From Halobellus sp. Atlit-31R (GTDB lineage: Archaea > Halobacteriota > Halobacteria > Halobacteriales > Haloferacaceae): a stretch of 64,000 nucleotides of DNA. The stretch is taken from the NCBI GenBank assembly GCA_003665935.1, contig QPLR01000002.1:186001-250000 (forward strand). Reading direction: 5' to 3'. Shown piece after piece: positions 25,488-34,605 of the stretch (positions within the stretch are counted from its first letter, which is position 1; every line of letters starts with the position of its first letter). The position numbers and the translations under genes were made by a program. The notes under the pieces are model-generated. The model searched no databases and had not been told where the DNA came from. It saw only the letters and a program-made list of their open reading frames with translations.

Positions 25488-26894
25488 GGTCCTGTCGCAA
25501 AGCGGTCTAGAGTTCAGTAGCAACTGACACCCTTGCGGAAAGGGTGGCCTCTGGTGACCAGACCACGAGGCAACCTACGCACGCTGAACTCAACGTGCGG
25601 TTCGAACTGAGCATTGACGAGAACAAAACAATACCGCTGGCCGCCCTCGCCGAGTTCATCACCGAGCAGAATATCGAGTCAGTACTGCTCGAATCGATGG
25701 TCGAGAGCCTCAACGCGGCTCGCGTCGAGGCGCTCTGTGGCGAGAAACACGCCCACGGCAACGGTGACCGGCGCTTCCAACGCGCCGGTACTGACACCCG
25801 CACAGCCGTCACGACCGCCGCTGACCACGACGAAGCCAGCTACTTCCGGCCCGTCGAAGACGTTCTCGCCTTCGACGGGCAAAACCGCTATCAGCGAGAC
25901 ATCGCCGCCAAGAGTGTCGATCTCGCTACTTCACTCAGCTACCGTGATACTGCTGATCACGGCGACGGCATCCTCCCGAAGATGCCGTCGCCGAGTACGA
26001 TCAACCGCCTCGCCAAGGAGTACGGCAGCAAACTCAAGCAGTTCCTTCCTGACTGCGCCGCTGGTACAGACGCTGATGCAGTCATTCCCGACGGAACACA
26101 GTGCCACAGCCAAGACGACGACCGCTCGTACTACTCTGTCCAGGCCACACTCGGCGAAGATACTACCGAAGAGTCGCGTTCCTTGCTGAATCTCTCGTTC
26201 AACGCAAATTGGGACGAGACAGTCGCCGAGCTCGACGACATCGACGCAGTCACTGACGACGCGACGGTCGTCAGTGACGCTGATACGGGTATCGTGACGG
26301 CATTTACCGACGAAAAGCGTGATCACCAGCTCGATCTTGTCCACGTCGGTCGAACGCTGGACTACAACCTGTGGGATGACGGTGTCTTCCCGCTGGATCA
26401 GCGGAACGAGATCGTCTCGGAAGTGATCGACGAGGTGTTCCATCTGAAGAGCTCTGTCGCCAAGCACCGTCCCGGCGAGGAGTTCGCGGCGATCCGCCAG
26501 CGGATCGCGCGAACGACCGAACGCATTGAGAAGACAGCCTGGCAGTTGAATCAAGACGGATCAGAGAAGGCAGCGCGGTATCTTCGGCGGTGGTCGCCGT
26601 CGATTGTGACGTTCGCGGAGCAGGCTATCAAGGGGTTCGAGGTGCCGTGGACCTCGAACCCCGTCGAACGGCTCATGGGCGAAGTCAGCAAGCGGTGTAA
26701 GAACCAGTGGATGCGATGGACGGCGGAAGGGTTAGAGGCACTGCTCCAACTCCGGCTGGTGAAGTACGCTGATCCAGCCTACTACGAATCGTTTCTCGAC
26801 AAACTGTTCCACCGTTCGAGCAAAACAGCAATGAACTGTGACCTCTCAGTTGAGAGCACCGGAGGCAAAGTCTAGACGGCTTTGCGACGCGACC
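25488..26894 (+). mobile_element. ISH6-type insertion sequence
   Basis: The element is 1407 bp. Terminal inverted repeats of 24 bp lie at 25488-25511 and 26871-26894 and match at 21 positions (outer GGTC, inner GTCGCAAAG and GTCTAGA). The transposase fills the element and its TAG stop lies inside the right repeat. The flanking bases (AAGTAATA left, AATTCGTT right) do not form a target duplication. The element lies 7 bp past the stop of a GT4 gene and about 90 bp before a sulfatase-like gene, both on the opposite strand. Confidence 0.88.
25544..26875 (+). CDS. ISH6 family transposase
   Basis: A protein of 443 residues from a GTG; the conserved part begins at HAELNVRFELSIDENKTIPLA. It is recognised by CGEKHAHGNGDRRFQRAG, the first catalytic Asp region VIPDGTQCHSQDD, the second VVSDADTGIVTAF and the Glu region WTSNPVERLMGEVSKRCK, which together look like a DDE set. 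From memory, related ISH6 proteins carry about 13-15 more residues between TRTAVTTA and DEASYF, so this copy may have a small in-frame deletion and reduced activity; this needs alignment. Confidence 0.9.
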   Translation: MASGDQTTRQPTHAELNVRFELSIDENKTIPLAALAEFITEQNIESVLLESMVESLNAARVEALCGEKHAHGNGDRRFQRAGTDTRTAVTTAADHDEASYFRPVEDVLAFDGQNRYQRDIAAKSVDLATSLSYRDTADHGDGILPKMPSPSTINRLAKEYGSKLKQFLPDCAAGTDADAVIPDGTQCHSQDDDRSYYSVQATLGEDTTEESRSLLNLSFNANWDETVAELDDIDAVTDDATVVSDADTGIVTAFTDEKRDHQLDLVHVGRTLDYNLWDDGVFPLDQRNEIVSEVIDEVFHLKSSVAKHRPGEEFAAIRQRIARTTERIEKTAWQLNQDGSEKAARYLRRWSPSIVTFAEQAIKGFEVPWTSNPVERLMGEVSKRCKNQWMRWTAEGLEALLQLRLVKYADPAYYESFLDKLFHRSSKTAMNCDLSVESTGGKV

Positions 26895-26901
26895 AATTCG
26901 T

Positions 26902-27984
26902 TTATCCCTCCGTTAATAGTCGGATGACTTCGTCAAGATTCTTTTTCATCTGTTCGAGAGAGTAAGCTTGAACTTCTTCACGTGCTTGGTTAGCAAGATG
27001 ATCACGTTTATCGCTATCTGACAGTACAGTCAGGATACCCTCAGCAAAACTCTCATAATCGGCGTCAGCGACAACGGCGTTCTTACCATCAGAAAGCATC
27101 TGAGTATTAAATAGAAGGTCTGTTGCGACGATACACTTAGCGGCAGACATATACTCTAGAATCTTGACTGGGCGACCGGCGGTATCAGCGTTGCGGTAGG
27201 GGACAGTACAAACGTGGGCGCGGGACATCTCGGTTTGGAGATCTTCCTCAGGAACGAATCCAAGGAAATCGATAAATGACTTATTGGCATACTTAGGATG
27301 GGCGTCCGCGTCAACGCCAGCAAGCCTGAAAGTCACATTAGGATAGTCCTTTTGAACAATAGAAGCTGCATCAAGTAGGAGGTCGAGGTCTTTGTCGCGG
27401 CCAACATAGAAGACGACTGGATCTTCTGCGAGTGGTACGTGAGGTCGATAGTATTCATCGATATTGATGCCAGTCGGAACAACAACTGACTGGCGTGGAG
27501 TAATACCGTACTGGTCAAGGTTTCGGTGGAGTGTGTCGGACTCAAAGACAAGTACATCGGTATGATTGAGGATGTAGGATCTAGCGATTTCATTAATGAG
27601 TGTACCTTTCAGCCCTTGACCGTGGCGATGATCGTTTACACCTACAACGAGTGGGACGTCAAGATAACGCGCAGTAGCATAGCTGATAAGCGGCGTGTGC
27701 TGGAAGGAATTGTATGCCCAAACGATGTCGAAATCGTACTTCGAAGCGATGGTAACGGCGCGATAGCCAGCGATAAGTTCACGACCGGTGTGAGGGAGCC
27801 ACTCGGGTTGTAGTGCGAGGTCACGGCCAGCAATACCCTCAGGGATGGGACTCTCATTAACGGTGTTAACGTTGAGAAAGGTAACGTCGTGGTGATCAGA
27901 GAGTAGCGAGTAAATTCGGGTAGCTCGGGTTCGAGCACCGGAGTGCGTACCAAAATCGAGCGAGCCGATAAACCCAATTTCCAT
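26902..27984 (-). CDS. GT4 family glycosyltransferase, AT-rich
   Basis: A protein of 360 residues from MEIGFIGSLDFGTHSGARTRATRIY; one more in-frame ATG precedes it. GT-B fold with the C-terminal donor half VVFYVGRDKDLDLLLDAASIV and the RPVKILEYMSAAKCIVATD segment, where the acidic nucleotide contact (E) is seen. Base composition is clearly more AT-rich than in the flanking islands, suggesting acquisition by transfer. It shares its strand with the sulfatase beyond the IS. It is divergent from the SDR at 28095. Confidence 0.9.
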   Translation of the reverse strand: MEIGFIGSLDFGTHSGARTRATRIYSLLSDHHDVTFLNVNTVNESPIPEGIAGRDLALQPEWLPHTGRELIAGYRAVTIASKYDFDIVWAYNSFQHTPLISYATARYLDVPLVVGVNDHRHGQGLKGTLINEIARSYILNHTDVLVFESDTLHRNLDQYGITPRQSVVVPTGINIDEYYRPHVPLAEDPVVFYVGRDKDLDLLLDAASIVQKDYPNVTFRLAGVDADAHPKYANKSFIDFLGFVPEEDLQTEMSRAHVCTVPYRNADTAGRPVKILEYMSAAKCIVATDLLFNTQMLSDGKNAVVADADYESFAEGILTVLSDSDKRDHLANQAREEVQAYSLEQMKKNLDEVIRLLTEG

Positions 27985-28094
27985 CATCAAGGCTGACTAA
28001 TTCCGGTATAATATCAGTTCCGCTTTGAATGAGGCTGATTAGAGGCGTATAGTCACACCGAAATCCTCAAGAGAAAACAAGATAGCGCTCCTGT

Positions 28095-29072
28095 ATGGAT
28101 AAACAGATAGCGATCACAGGCGGTGCGGGCTTTCTGGGCTCACACGTCGTCGACTATCTCGTTAACGAGGGCGAGGACGTTGTCGTCATCGACGACTTCA
28201 GCTCAGGGAGCAGAGCCAATCTCTCCCAGTCGCTCGTAAAACCGAACTGTGCAGTCCGGAATACCGATCTTACCAAGCGGGAAGATGCCATCGGCGCTTT
28301 CGAGGATATTGACGTTATCATCCACCTCGCAGCGAAAATCGGCGGAATCGGCTACTTCCACGACGTTCCCGCCGACATTATCGCGCTCAATGACGCGATG
28401 ACTCGCAATGTCTGTGACGCCGCAGTTGAACACGATATCGACCGACTCGTCTATGCTAGTTCCTCGATGGTTTACGAGCGTGCTACTGAATTCCCCGTTC
28501 ACGAGAAGCAGATCGGAGAGATCCCGCCACCGGACAGCGCCTACGGATATCAGAAGCTCTCTGGCGAGTATTACTGTGAGGCCTACCATAATCAATACGA
28601 TCTTGAGTACGCTATCTTCCGCCCGTTCAACGCCGTCGGACCCCGCGAACCACCGGGTGACGAGGTGGGACAAGCTCACGTAATCCCAGACTTCGTGCTG
28701 AAAATCCTCGAGGAGGAGCAGTACCCGCTGAAGATCCTTGGGGATGGCCACCAGATCCGCGCATTCACGCACGTCTCTGATATTGCGGCGGGTATCCACG
28801 CTTGCGTGTACGAGGACGCCGCACAGAACAACGATTTCAATCTTGGTTCCTCTGAGGGTATCGAGATGCGAGAACTCGCACGCAAGATCTGGGACCGGTG
28901 TGATCGCGATAGGGAGATCAAGTTCGAGACCGAAGCAGAGTTCGAACACGACGTCCAGAAGCGAGTTCCTGACTCCTCAAAGGCGAAAGAACGACTCAAC
29001 TGGGAACCGGAGGTGTCGCTCGACGACGCGCTAACAGAATACATCGATTGGTATCGTGAGGAGGTGCTCTGA
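28095..29072 (+). CDS. NAD-dependent sugar epimerase/dehydratase (extended SDR)
   Basis: A protein of 325 residues starting MDKQIAITGGAGFLGSHVVDYL, the GxxGxxG NAD site. The catalytic Ser-Tyr-Lys set is visible in YASSSMVY and AYGYQKLSGEYYC (YxxxK). The C-terminal substrate part contains GHQIRAFTHVSDIAAGI. It acts on a UDP- or GDP-sugar in the cytoplasm. It forms a two-gene operon with the sugar dehydrogenase that begins 7 bp downstream. Confidence 0.92.
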   Translation: MDKQIAITGGAGFLGSHVVDYLVNEGEDVVVIDDFSSGSRANLSQSLVKPNCAVRNTDLTKREDAIGAFEDIDVIIHLAAKIGGIGYFHDVPADIIALNDAMTRNVCDAAVEHDIDRLVYASSSMVYERATEFPVHEKQIGEIPPPDSAYGYQKLSGEYYCEAYHNQYDLEYAIFRPFNAVGPREPPGDEVGQAHVIPDFVLKILEEEQYPLKILGDGHQIRAFTHVSDIAAGIHACVYEDAAQNNDFNLGSSEGIEMRELARKIWDRCDRDREIKFETEAEFEHDVQKRVPDSSKAKERLNWEPEVSLDDALTEYIDWYREEVL

Positions 29073-29079
29073 GCCGCAA

Positions 29080-30324
29080 ATGACGGACTTCGAGCACGAC
29101 CTCGCAGTTATTGGTGCTGGTCGTATCGGCCTGCCGTGGGCGACTGTCCTCGCCTCAGTGGGAGACTTCTCGGTGACTTGCGTCGACGTGGACGAAAAGC
29201 GGGTTAGGGAGATCAACGAGAAGATCGCACCATTTCAAGAGCCAGGGCTCGCCGAGCACCTACAGGACGCTGTGGACCGTGGACATTTGCGCGCGACAAG
29301 TGACGAGACGGTCGTCGCCGACCACGAGTACGTAGCCTTCACAACCAACGCGCCGCGCAACCAAATGGACCGGTTCATCGGCATCATCAAAGAGTACGTG
29401 GAGTTCCTTTCAGAGGAGCAGGTCATCATTAACCGGACTACCCTTCCAGTTCATATGATCGACCGAATGCAGGAATTGCTGACTGGGAAACTCAACGAGT
29501 CGCCCGAGTTCGCAGTCCTCCCAGAGCGACTGGCCGAGGGGAAGGCAATCGAGGAAATCAAGACGCTCCCGAAGGTGGTCGGCGTCGAGACGTCCAATGG
29601 TGAGGTACGCATCCGAAAACTACTGGAACCGCTCGGAGGACGATTACAGATCACCGATCCGCGGACAGCGATGTTTGTCAAGCTCATCGATAACACCTAC
29701 CGGGATGCGCTGTTTGCCATCGCGAATCAGATTGCCTACTCGGCGGATGTGATGAATCTCGACAGCCAAGATGCGATCCAACTGGCCAACGAAGACTACC
29801 CGCGAAACGATATTCCGTCGCCGGGACCGGTCGGAGGAAAGTGCCTGCCGAAAGACCCGCACTTTTTGATGGATGAGACAATATGTGACCAGCCAACCAC
29901 GCCTGACCTATTCAACACAACCCGCCGGACTAACTCCCGACTCCCAAACTACGTCTCCACTGAGATCCTCAAGGAGCGACCCTCAAAAGTGGCCATCTTA
30001 GGTCTCTCATATAAAGCTGGCGTCGGCGATACGTTCGACTCTCCTGCCCACGACATCAAGACAATACTTGTCGAGCAGGGTGTCAATGTTGCTGCTCACG
30101 ACCCGCGTGCGGATGAGGGTGTCGCTAATCTCGAGACGGCCATCGAGGACGCGGATGTGGTCGTACTTGCGACAAATCATCCCGAGTACGCCGGTATCGA
30201 AGCCATCATCAACGACCGTGCGAATGTTGACGGTATCGTTTACGACCTGTGGGGTTTTCTCAATCGTGAGGAGCTTGCGCTGACCTACAACGGCTTCGGT
30301 ATTGCCGAACGTCGTCAGTACTGA
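29080..30324 (+). CDS. UDP-glucose/GDP-mannose 6-dehydrogenase family (AglM-like)
   Basis: A protein of 414 residues from MTDFEHDLAVIGAGRIGLPWATVLASVG. Three domains: an N-terminal NAD-binding Rossmann domain, a central dimer helix, and a C-terminal UDP-binding domain. The catalytic cysteine motif GPVGGKCLPKDPHF is intact near residue 255. The family oxidises the C6 hydroxyl of a nucleotide sugar twice, giving a uronic acid; AglM makes UDP-glucuronate for the Haloferax glycan. Family variants also oxidise UDP-N-acetyl-mannosamine, so the exact substrate is open. It is coupled to the upstream SDR gene. Confidence 0.93.
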   Translation: MTDFEHDLAVIGAGRIGLPWATVLASVGDFSVTCVDVDEKRVREINEKIAPFQEPGLAEHLQDAVDRGHLRATSDETVVADHEYVAFTTNAPRNQMDRFIGIIKEYVEFLSEEQVIINRTTLPVHMIDRMQELLTGKLNESPEFAVLPERLAEGKAIEEIKTLPKVVGVETSNGEVRIRKLLEPLGGRLQITDPRTAMFVKLIDNTYRDALFAIANQIAYSADVMNLDSQDAIQLANEDYPRNDIPSPGPVGGKCLPKDPHFLMDETICDQPTTPDLFNTTRRTNSRLPNYVSTEILKERPSKVAILGLSYKAGVGDTFDSPAHDIKTILVEQGVNVAAHDPRADEGVANLETAIEDADVVVLATNHPEYAGIEAIINDRANVDGIVYDLWGFLNREELALTYNGFGIAERRQY

Positions 30325-30333
30325 TCAGATTTC

Positions 30334-31128
30334 TCAATTATTGTGTTCCAACAGGTTGATTGATGAAACGAATGCATCGGCGTTGACCGGTTCAAGTAGT
30401 TTCTCGACACGCGCACGGAACACACCCCCATTATTCTCGAGATTAGCGTGGTGATCGGTAGCGTCGTAGGGATGCATATACATCGAGAGGTCAGACACCG
30501 TCTCTCGAAGCCACGAGAGTGCGTCCAGTCCCGAATAGCCGCGTCGGTCGGTCCGAAGAGTGTTGGCCGTCGCTGTGAGTTCGCGGTTGGGAAACAGCCG
30601 GAGTCCCAAATGCGAGAACAGCGATGGCCGCCCATAGCTCGTCGGAACTTCGTACAGTCCTGATTCTAACGCGAACGGCTCCCGACGACTCGTCAGTGAT
30701 TCGGGTAGATAGTCCGTGTACCGAACATTGATCGACGCGTCCATCTCGAAGCCGAGTTCTTTGAGCATCGTGAGCGTCTCACGGCTCGCACTGTGACGGC
30801 CAGCACGAAATGAAAGTGGCTCTGTACCGACAGCATCTGTGATTACTCCTCGAGCCTGTTCGATTAGTTCCCGCTGCCGATCACGAGATAACTCGGCGAG
30901 TTGATCGTGATCGTGGCCGAATTCCCTCGGATGGACGTGAACACCGATTTCGTGGGATTCCGCAAGTTCTACCAAGAGATCCGGCATTTCATCCGCTATC
31001 CGATATGTGGCGAACACCGTTCCACGTGGGACGGTCCGATCGAACCACTCCATCGCCTCACGGATACCGTCCATCGAATCATCTTTATTGGGTTCGAGGT
31101 CGACCGAGAAAACCACTCGATCTGCCAT
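30334..31128 (-). CDS. polysaccharide-deacetylase-like protein
   Basis: A protein of 264 residues, last of a tightly packed minus-strand operon; its ATG shares one base with the preceding TGA (TGATG). NodB-fold signatures: SVDLEPNKDD (Asp pair), IGVHVHPREF (metal His residues) and LSFRAGRHSAS (RxxR-like). These enzymes remove N-acetyl groups from amino sugars or act on related substrates. It converges with the sugar dehydrogenase, leaving 9 bp between the stops. A role in processing a glycan amino sugar is inferred. Confidence 0.85.
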   Translation of the reverse strand: MADRVVFSVDLEPNKDDSMDGIREAMEWFDRTVPRGTVFATYRIADEMPDLLVELAESHEIGVHVHPREFGHDHDQLAELSRDRQRELIEQARGVITDAVGTEPLSFRAGRHSASRETLTMLKELGFEMDASINVRYTDYLPESLTSRREPFALESGLYEVPTSYGRPSLFSHLGLRLFPNRELTATANTLRTDRRGYSGLDALSWLRETVSDLSMYMHPYDATDHHANLENNGGVFRARVEKLLEPVNADAFVSSINLLEHNN

Positions 31129-32192
31129 CAGCAGGCAACCTCCAACAGAAGTGAACAGTACTGCTCTGCGAGGCGATCGTCTTCGAATCGCTCCGGTAGC
31201 ACGACCGAGTCATAGGTCCGGCCGAGTGCATTATAAAGTTCTCTTTCATCCGAGAACGTCTCGGCAGCGACGGAACTACATTCTCCAACGTCACGCGCAA
31301 TACACGGCGTTCCACAGGCAGTTGCTTCCAAAAGAACGTTTGGAAGCCCCTCGTGTAATGAGGGATGAACGTACAGATCCGCTGCTCGATAGTATTCTAC
31401 GATCTCGTCGTGTGGGACGCGGCCCACTGCCAGAACGTTCGGGATGTCAACGAGAGAGGACCGCATTGGCCCCTCTCCGACCACGACCCACGTGGTTCTT
31501 TCGAGTGACGGTGCAGTTCGCTGGATCGTCTCGCTCCCTTTCCGACGTCTTACTCGACCGACCGTCAAAATCATCCGTTCATCGGATTCAATCTCCAGTG
31601 TCCTTCGGAGATCGGCCGCATCATCGGGCGTAAACCGAGATCGATCTACAGGCTGGGGGATTTCCCAAATTTTCTCATTTCGGAGCCGTCGTTCGATGTC
31701 CCGGCGTCCGTTTGGACCGAGGACGACGACCGCGTCCGGAAGGTGAACGGCTAGAAGTGCGATTACATTTTTCAGTGCGTATGTACGAATCGTCGATGTC
31801 GTCTCCTTATCGAACTGATACTCGCGGAAATTGTCCCCTGCGAGTCGTGTGATACTCTGAGTGTTAGTCCGCCTTCCTGCAAGTGCTATGGCGACGCCGT
31901 GGGTTGGAAACCGGGTCAATTGCATCAATACGTCCGGTCGCTCTCTCCTAGCGTACTGGGTGGCGCCTCGTGTGAGCGTCCGAATCCGATCTCTCGCAGT
32001 TTCGACTTCCTTATGCGAGATTGTAACCGTTCGGTAACCATCTACAGGGCGGATACCGTCCGAAGTTAAGAGATCACACTTGAATGTCTGTTCGCGTGAA
32101 CTCAGTAATCGACGAAGGTTCTTCAATAACGTTCGTACGTTCCCGGAGAGTTCAGTCCCGCCGAGAAACCCCACTTGTATCTCCCCTATCAT
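31128..32192 (-). CDS. GT4 family glycosyltransferase
   Basis: A protein of 354 residues from MIGEIQVGFLGGTELSGNVRTLLKN, overlapping the upstream deacetylase by 4 bp and the downstream one by 1 bp. GT-B fold with MILTVGRVRRRKGSETI in the donor domain, and the ExxE-type SLHEGLPNVLLEATACGTPCI. It is cytoplasmic. As the only glycosyltransferase in this seven-gene operon, it is the likely enzyme that transfers the nucleotide sugar made by the neighbouring SDRs (inference). Confidence 0.92.
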   Translation of the reverse strand: MIGEIQVGFLGGTELSGNVRTLLKNLRRLLSSREQTFKCDLLTSDGIRPVDGYRTVTISHKEVETARDRIRTLTRGATQYARRERPDVLMQLTRFPTHGVAIALAGRRTNTQSITRLAGDNFREYQFDKETTSTIRTYALKNVIALLAVHLPDAVVVLGPNGRRDIERRLRNEKIWEIPQPVDRSRFTPDDAADLRRTLEIESDERMILTVGRVRRRKGSETIQRTAPSLERTTWVVVGEGPMRSSLVDIPNVLAVGRVPHDEIVEYYRAADLYVHPSLHEGLPNVLLEATACGTPCIARDVGECSSVAAETFSDERELYNALGRTYDSVVLPERFEDDRLAEQYCSLLLEVAC

Positions 32193-33004
32193 ATCAGAGC
32201 CGTATCCGCCGTCGATTCGGATATAGTCCGTGCTGGCACGTTAGTAATTTGCACGTTGAGTCGTTTGAACGTCTTAAATTCGTCAGCTAACCACATACAC
32301 GCCGGATGAGCAAGTATGGTCACTACCTCATCGTCTCCAAGCGTTTCCGTTCTCTCCCTCACCCACCTGACCCACTCGTCAACCGAGACTGACTTCCCGC
32401 CAAACGGGCCCTCGAACTCCTCGACGGCCTCCGACCCGGGCGTCCGAAACGCGTGATACACGTGCTCGTGATCCGGCGGCGTGTTCACGGGAACGACGGT
32501 CACCTCGTCCTCCTGCCGGATCTCCTCGTCGGGACCGACAGCGTTCGAGAAGTGCGTGATCCCCTCCTCAGCCAACAACGCAGCAGTATACTGATCGTGC
32601 CGATACGCGTGATCGCGCCACGCGGTCACGTCCGCACCACGTTCGTTCAGGACCTCGATCGTCTTGCGGATCTCGTACTGCTGAAACGCCCGCGGCCCGT
32701 TCCACGACCCGAGTCGTCCACCGGTCACCTTCTCTAACGCGCGCCACGCCTTGTGGAGCGGCGTGTCGAACGCCCAGTAGTTGTGCCCGCCGATCTCGAC
32801 GTTGTCCATCGCGGCCAACCGCTCGACGCGGTCCGGCTCCTCGACCGCGGCCCGCCCGGTCACGAACAGCGTCACCGGCACGTCGTACTCCGCGGCGATT
32901 TCCGCGTACTCGATGGCGACTTCCACCTCCGTTCGATCCAGATACTCCTGGTCCCGGGTTCCCAGCGACATATGGTGGACGTCGCCGGTCAGACAGACCG
33001 TCAC
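32189..33004 (-). CDS. polysaccharide-deacetylase-family protein
   Basis: A protein of 271 residues. Signatures: MTVCLTGDVHHM (Asp), GRAAVEEPDRVERLAAM followed by NVEIGGHNYWAFDTP (metal His), and TAWRDHAYRHDQYT. It differs clearly from the deacetylase at 30334-31128, so the operon has two non-redundant members. It starts inside the last codons of the upstream gene (4-bp overlap at 33001-33004). The substrate is unknown, likely an N-acetylated sugar on the glycan or its lipid carrier. Confidence 0.85.
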   Translation of the reverse strand: MTVCLTGDVHHMSLGTRDQEYLDRTEVEVAIEYAEIAAEYDVPVTLFVTGRAAVEEPDRVERLAAMDNVEIGGHNYWAFDTPLHKAWRALEKVTGGRLGSWNGPRAFQQYEIRKTIEVLNERGADVTAWRDHAYRHDQYTAALLAEEGITHFSNAVGPDEEIRQEDEVTVVPVNTPPDHEHVYHAFRTPGSEAVEEFEGPFGGKSVSVDEWVRWVRERTETLGDDEVVTILAHPACMWLADEFKTFKRLNVQITNVPARTISESTADTALI

Positions 33005-34527
33005 TGCAAGTACCCCAGGTCCTCCAGTCGGTTCTGGACCGACTCCCCGGAGCGCTGGTCGACGAAGTCGGGGACGATCGGCTCTCGATCTCGATCGCCC
33101 GGCGGTTCGCGCTCGAACAGGTCCAGCGGCTCTCCGTCCATATCGGACGGGGCGGCAGACCCGTGTTCGTGGAGGATCGTCGGCGCCACGTCGGTGATCG
33201 AGATGCGGTTTCCGGTAGCCCCGGTCACGTCGGGACCGTCCGCGAGGAACAGGCCCGTCCGGACGTTCTCGGCCGACCAGTGGCTCACGTCCTCGAAGAC
33301 GGGGTTCGGGCCGATGGCGCCGCTGGTGTGGACGCCGGGCGTCTGATCGAAGACGATCGTGGGGGCCTCGGAAACGTAGGGGCCCTCGTACACCTCCTCG
33401 CGCCGATAGACGTTTCGGGCGATCGGAGTCCCCGAGATGTCGCTCCGAAGCGACGACAGCCGGTCCATAATCTCATCTCGCGTTTCTTCTTTCCCGTCGA
33501 GGACGTAAATCAAGCCTTGACCGCTCGCCACCGCACGGGAGTGCTCCCAGTCGATGCGGTCGAGCTTCTGATCGCGTTTCGCCCCTTCGTCGTCCTCCGG
33601 GACGGCCTGCTTGATCCGCTCGGGGGCCAGCGACGCGACGACCTCTCGGAGGCCAACCCTGTCCGCCAGCTTCGATATCCGCTGTTTGTTGATATCGAAG
33701 CGCTCCAGGACGCTCGTCGCTCCGGTCGTATTCGTCTCGAGGAACCCCTCCTCCTCCAGCCAGCTGTTGGCGTAGAACATCGTGTCGATCGCCGCACAGC
33801 CGTGATCGGACATCAGATACAGCGTGGCCTCGGGATACTCCTCTCTGATCGCGCCGATGTGCTCGTCGATCACCCGCCACGCCTCCGCCGTCGGTTCGTC
33901 CCGCCAGAAGTAGTGCTGGAGGACGTTGATGTAGAAGACGGTGCAGTGAGCGACGTCGACATCGCGCTCGCCGAGGAGCGACCGGAACGCCGTCAGCCGC
34001 TGGTCGATCAGGTCGACGATGTCGGCCGCGACGTCGGTATCCGACTGAGACGTAATCGGCGAGTCGGGGTGGAGCCGGTATCCCCGGTCCTCCAGCTCCG
34101 CTTCGAGTTCCAGCGGGTCCGTGTACGCCTCCTGTTCGCTTCCCGGGCCGCCGGCGACGAGGTAGCCCTCCTCCATCGGCAGCGGGGGATAGGTCATCGG
34201 GAGGTTGAACACGCCCGTCGAGACGCCGTCGGAGGCGAGGTAGTCCCAGTAGTTCGCGCTCTTGAACGACCGCGAGGTCGGTGTCGAGAGCGTTCGATTC
34301 TCCGTGTCGATCTTCTCCCACCAGTAGACGCCGAGCTTTCCGGGGTTCTTCCCGGTCGAGTAACACCGCCAGTTGGGACACGTCACCGGAGGGAGACAGC
34401 TCTCCAGATCCGCAGCGGTCCCGCGCTCGCGGAGCGACTGGATGTTCGGAAGCTCGCCGGCGTCGAGCCAGGGGGAGAGGAGATCCCAGTTCGCCCCGTC
34501 GAGCCCGAGGACGATCGATTGCACCAT
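33001..34527 (-). CDS. alkaline-phosphatase-superfamily phosphodiesterase/phosphotransferase
   Basis: A protein of 508 residues. The type I phosphodiesterase/nucleotide pyrophosphatase pattern: IVLGLDGANWDLLSPWL (metal Asp), LPPVTCPNWRCYSTGKNPGK (candidate Thr nucleophile) and LYLMSDHGCAAID (DHG metal motif). The C-terminus ends SVQNRLEDLGYLQ, like the sulfatase-like genes of the island. No signal peptide is evident, so it is probably cytoplasmic. Cofactor-free relatives transfer or cleave phosphodiesters; the glycan substrate is not predictable. It follows the SDR at 34606 after 78 bp. Confidence 0.85.
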   Translation of the reverse strand: MVQSIVLGLDGANWDLLSPWLDAGELPNIQSLRERGTAADLESCLPPVTCPNWRCYSTGKNPGKLGVYWWEKIDTENRTLSTPTSRSFKSANYWDYLASDGVSTGVFNLPMTYPPLPMEEGYLVAGGPGSEQEAYTDPLELEAELEDRGYRLHPDSPITSQSDTDVAADIVDLIDQRLTAFRSLLGERDVDVAHCTVFYINVLQHYFWRDEPTAEAWRVIDEHIGAIREEYPEATLYLMSDHGCAAIDTMFYANSWLEEEGFLETNTTGATSVLERFDINKQRISKLADRVGLREVVASLAPERIKQAVPEDDEGAKRDQKLDRIDWEHSRAVASGQGLIYVLDGKEETRDEIMDRLSSLRSDISGTPIARNVYRREEVYEGPYVSEAPTIVFDQTPGVHTSGAIGPNPVFEDVSHWSAENVRTGLFLADGPDVTGATGNRISITDVAPTILHEHGSAAPSDMDGEPLDLFEREPPGDRDREPIVPDFVDQRSGESVQNRLEDLGYLQ

Positions 34528-34605
34528 TACCTTCCGGTGGACCCTACCGCGAGGTATAATTTGTGATCCGAGAGGACGTATCGTCGCTGACCTCGCGTCG
34601 GAATA

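Noticed and set aside
33163-34566. Open frame of 467 codons opposite the alkaline-phosphatase-superfamily gene
   Set aside because: Antisense shadow of a gene with clear catalytic motifs and operon overlap; no recognisable domain or promoter of its own.
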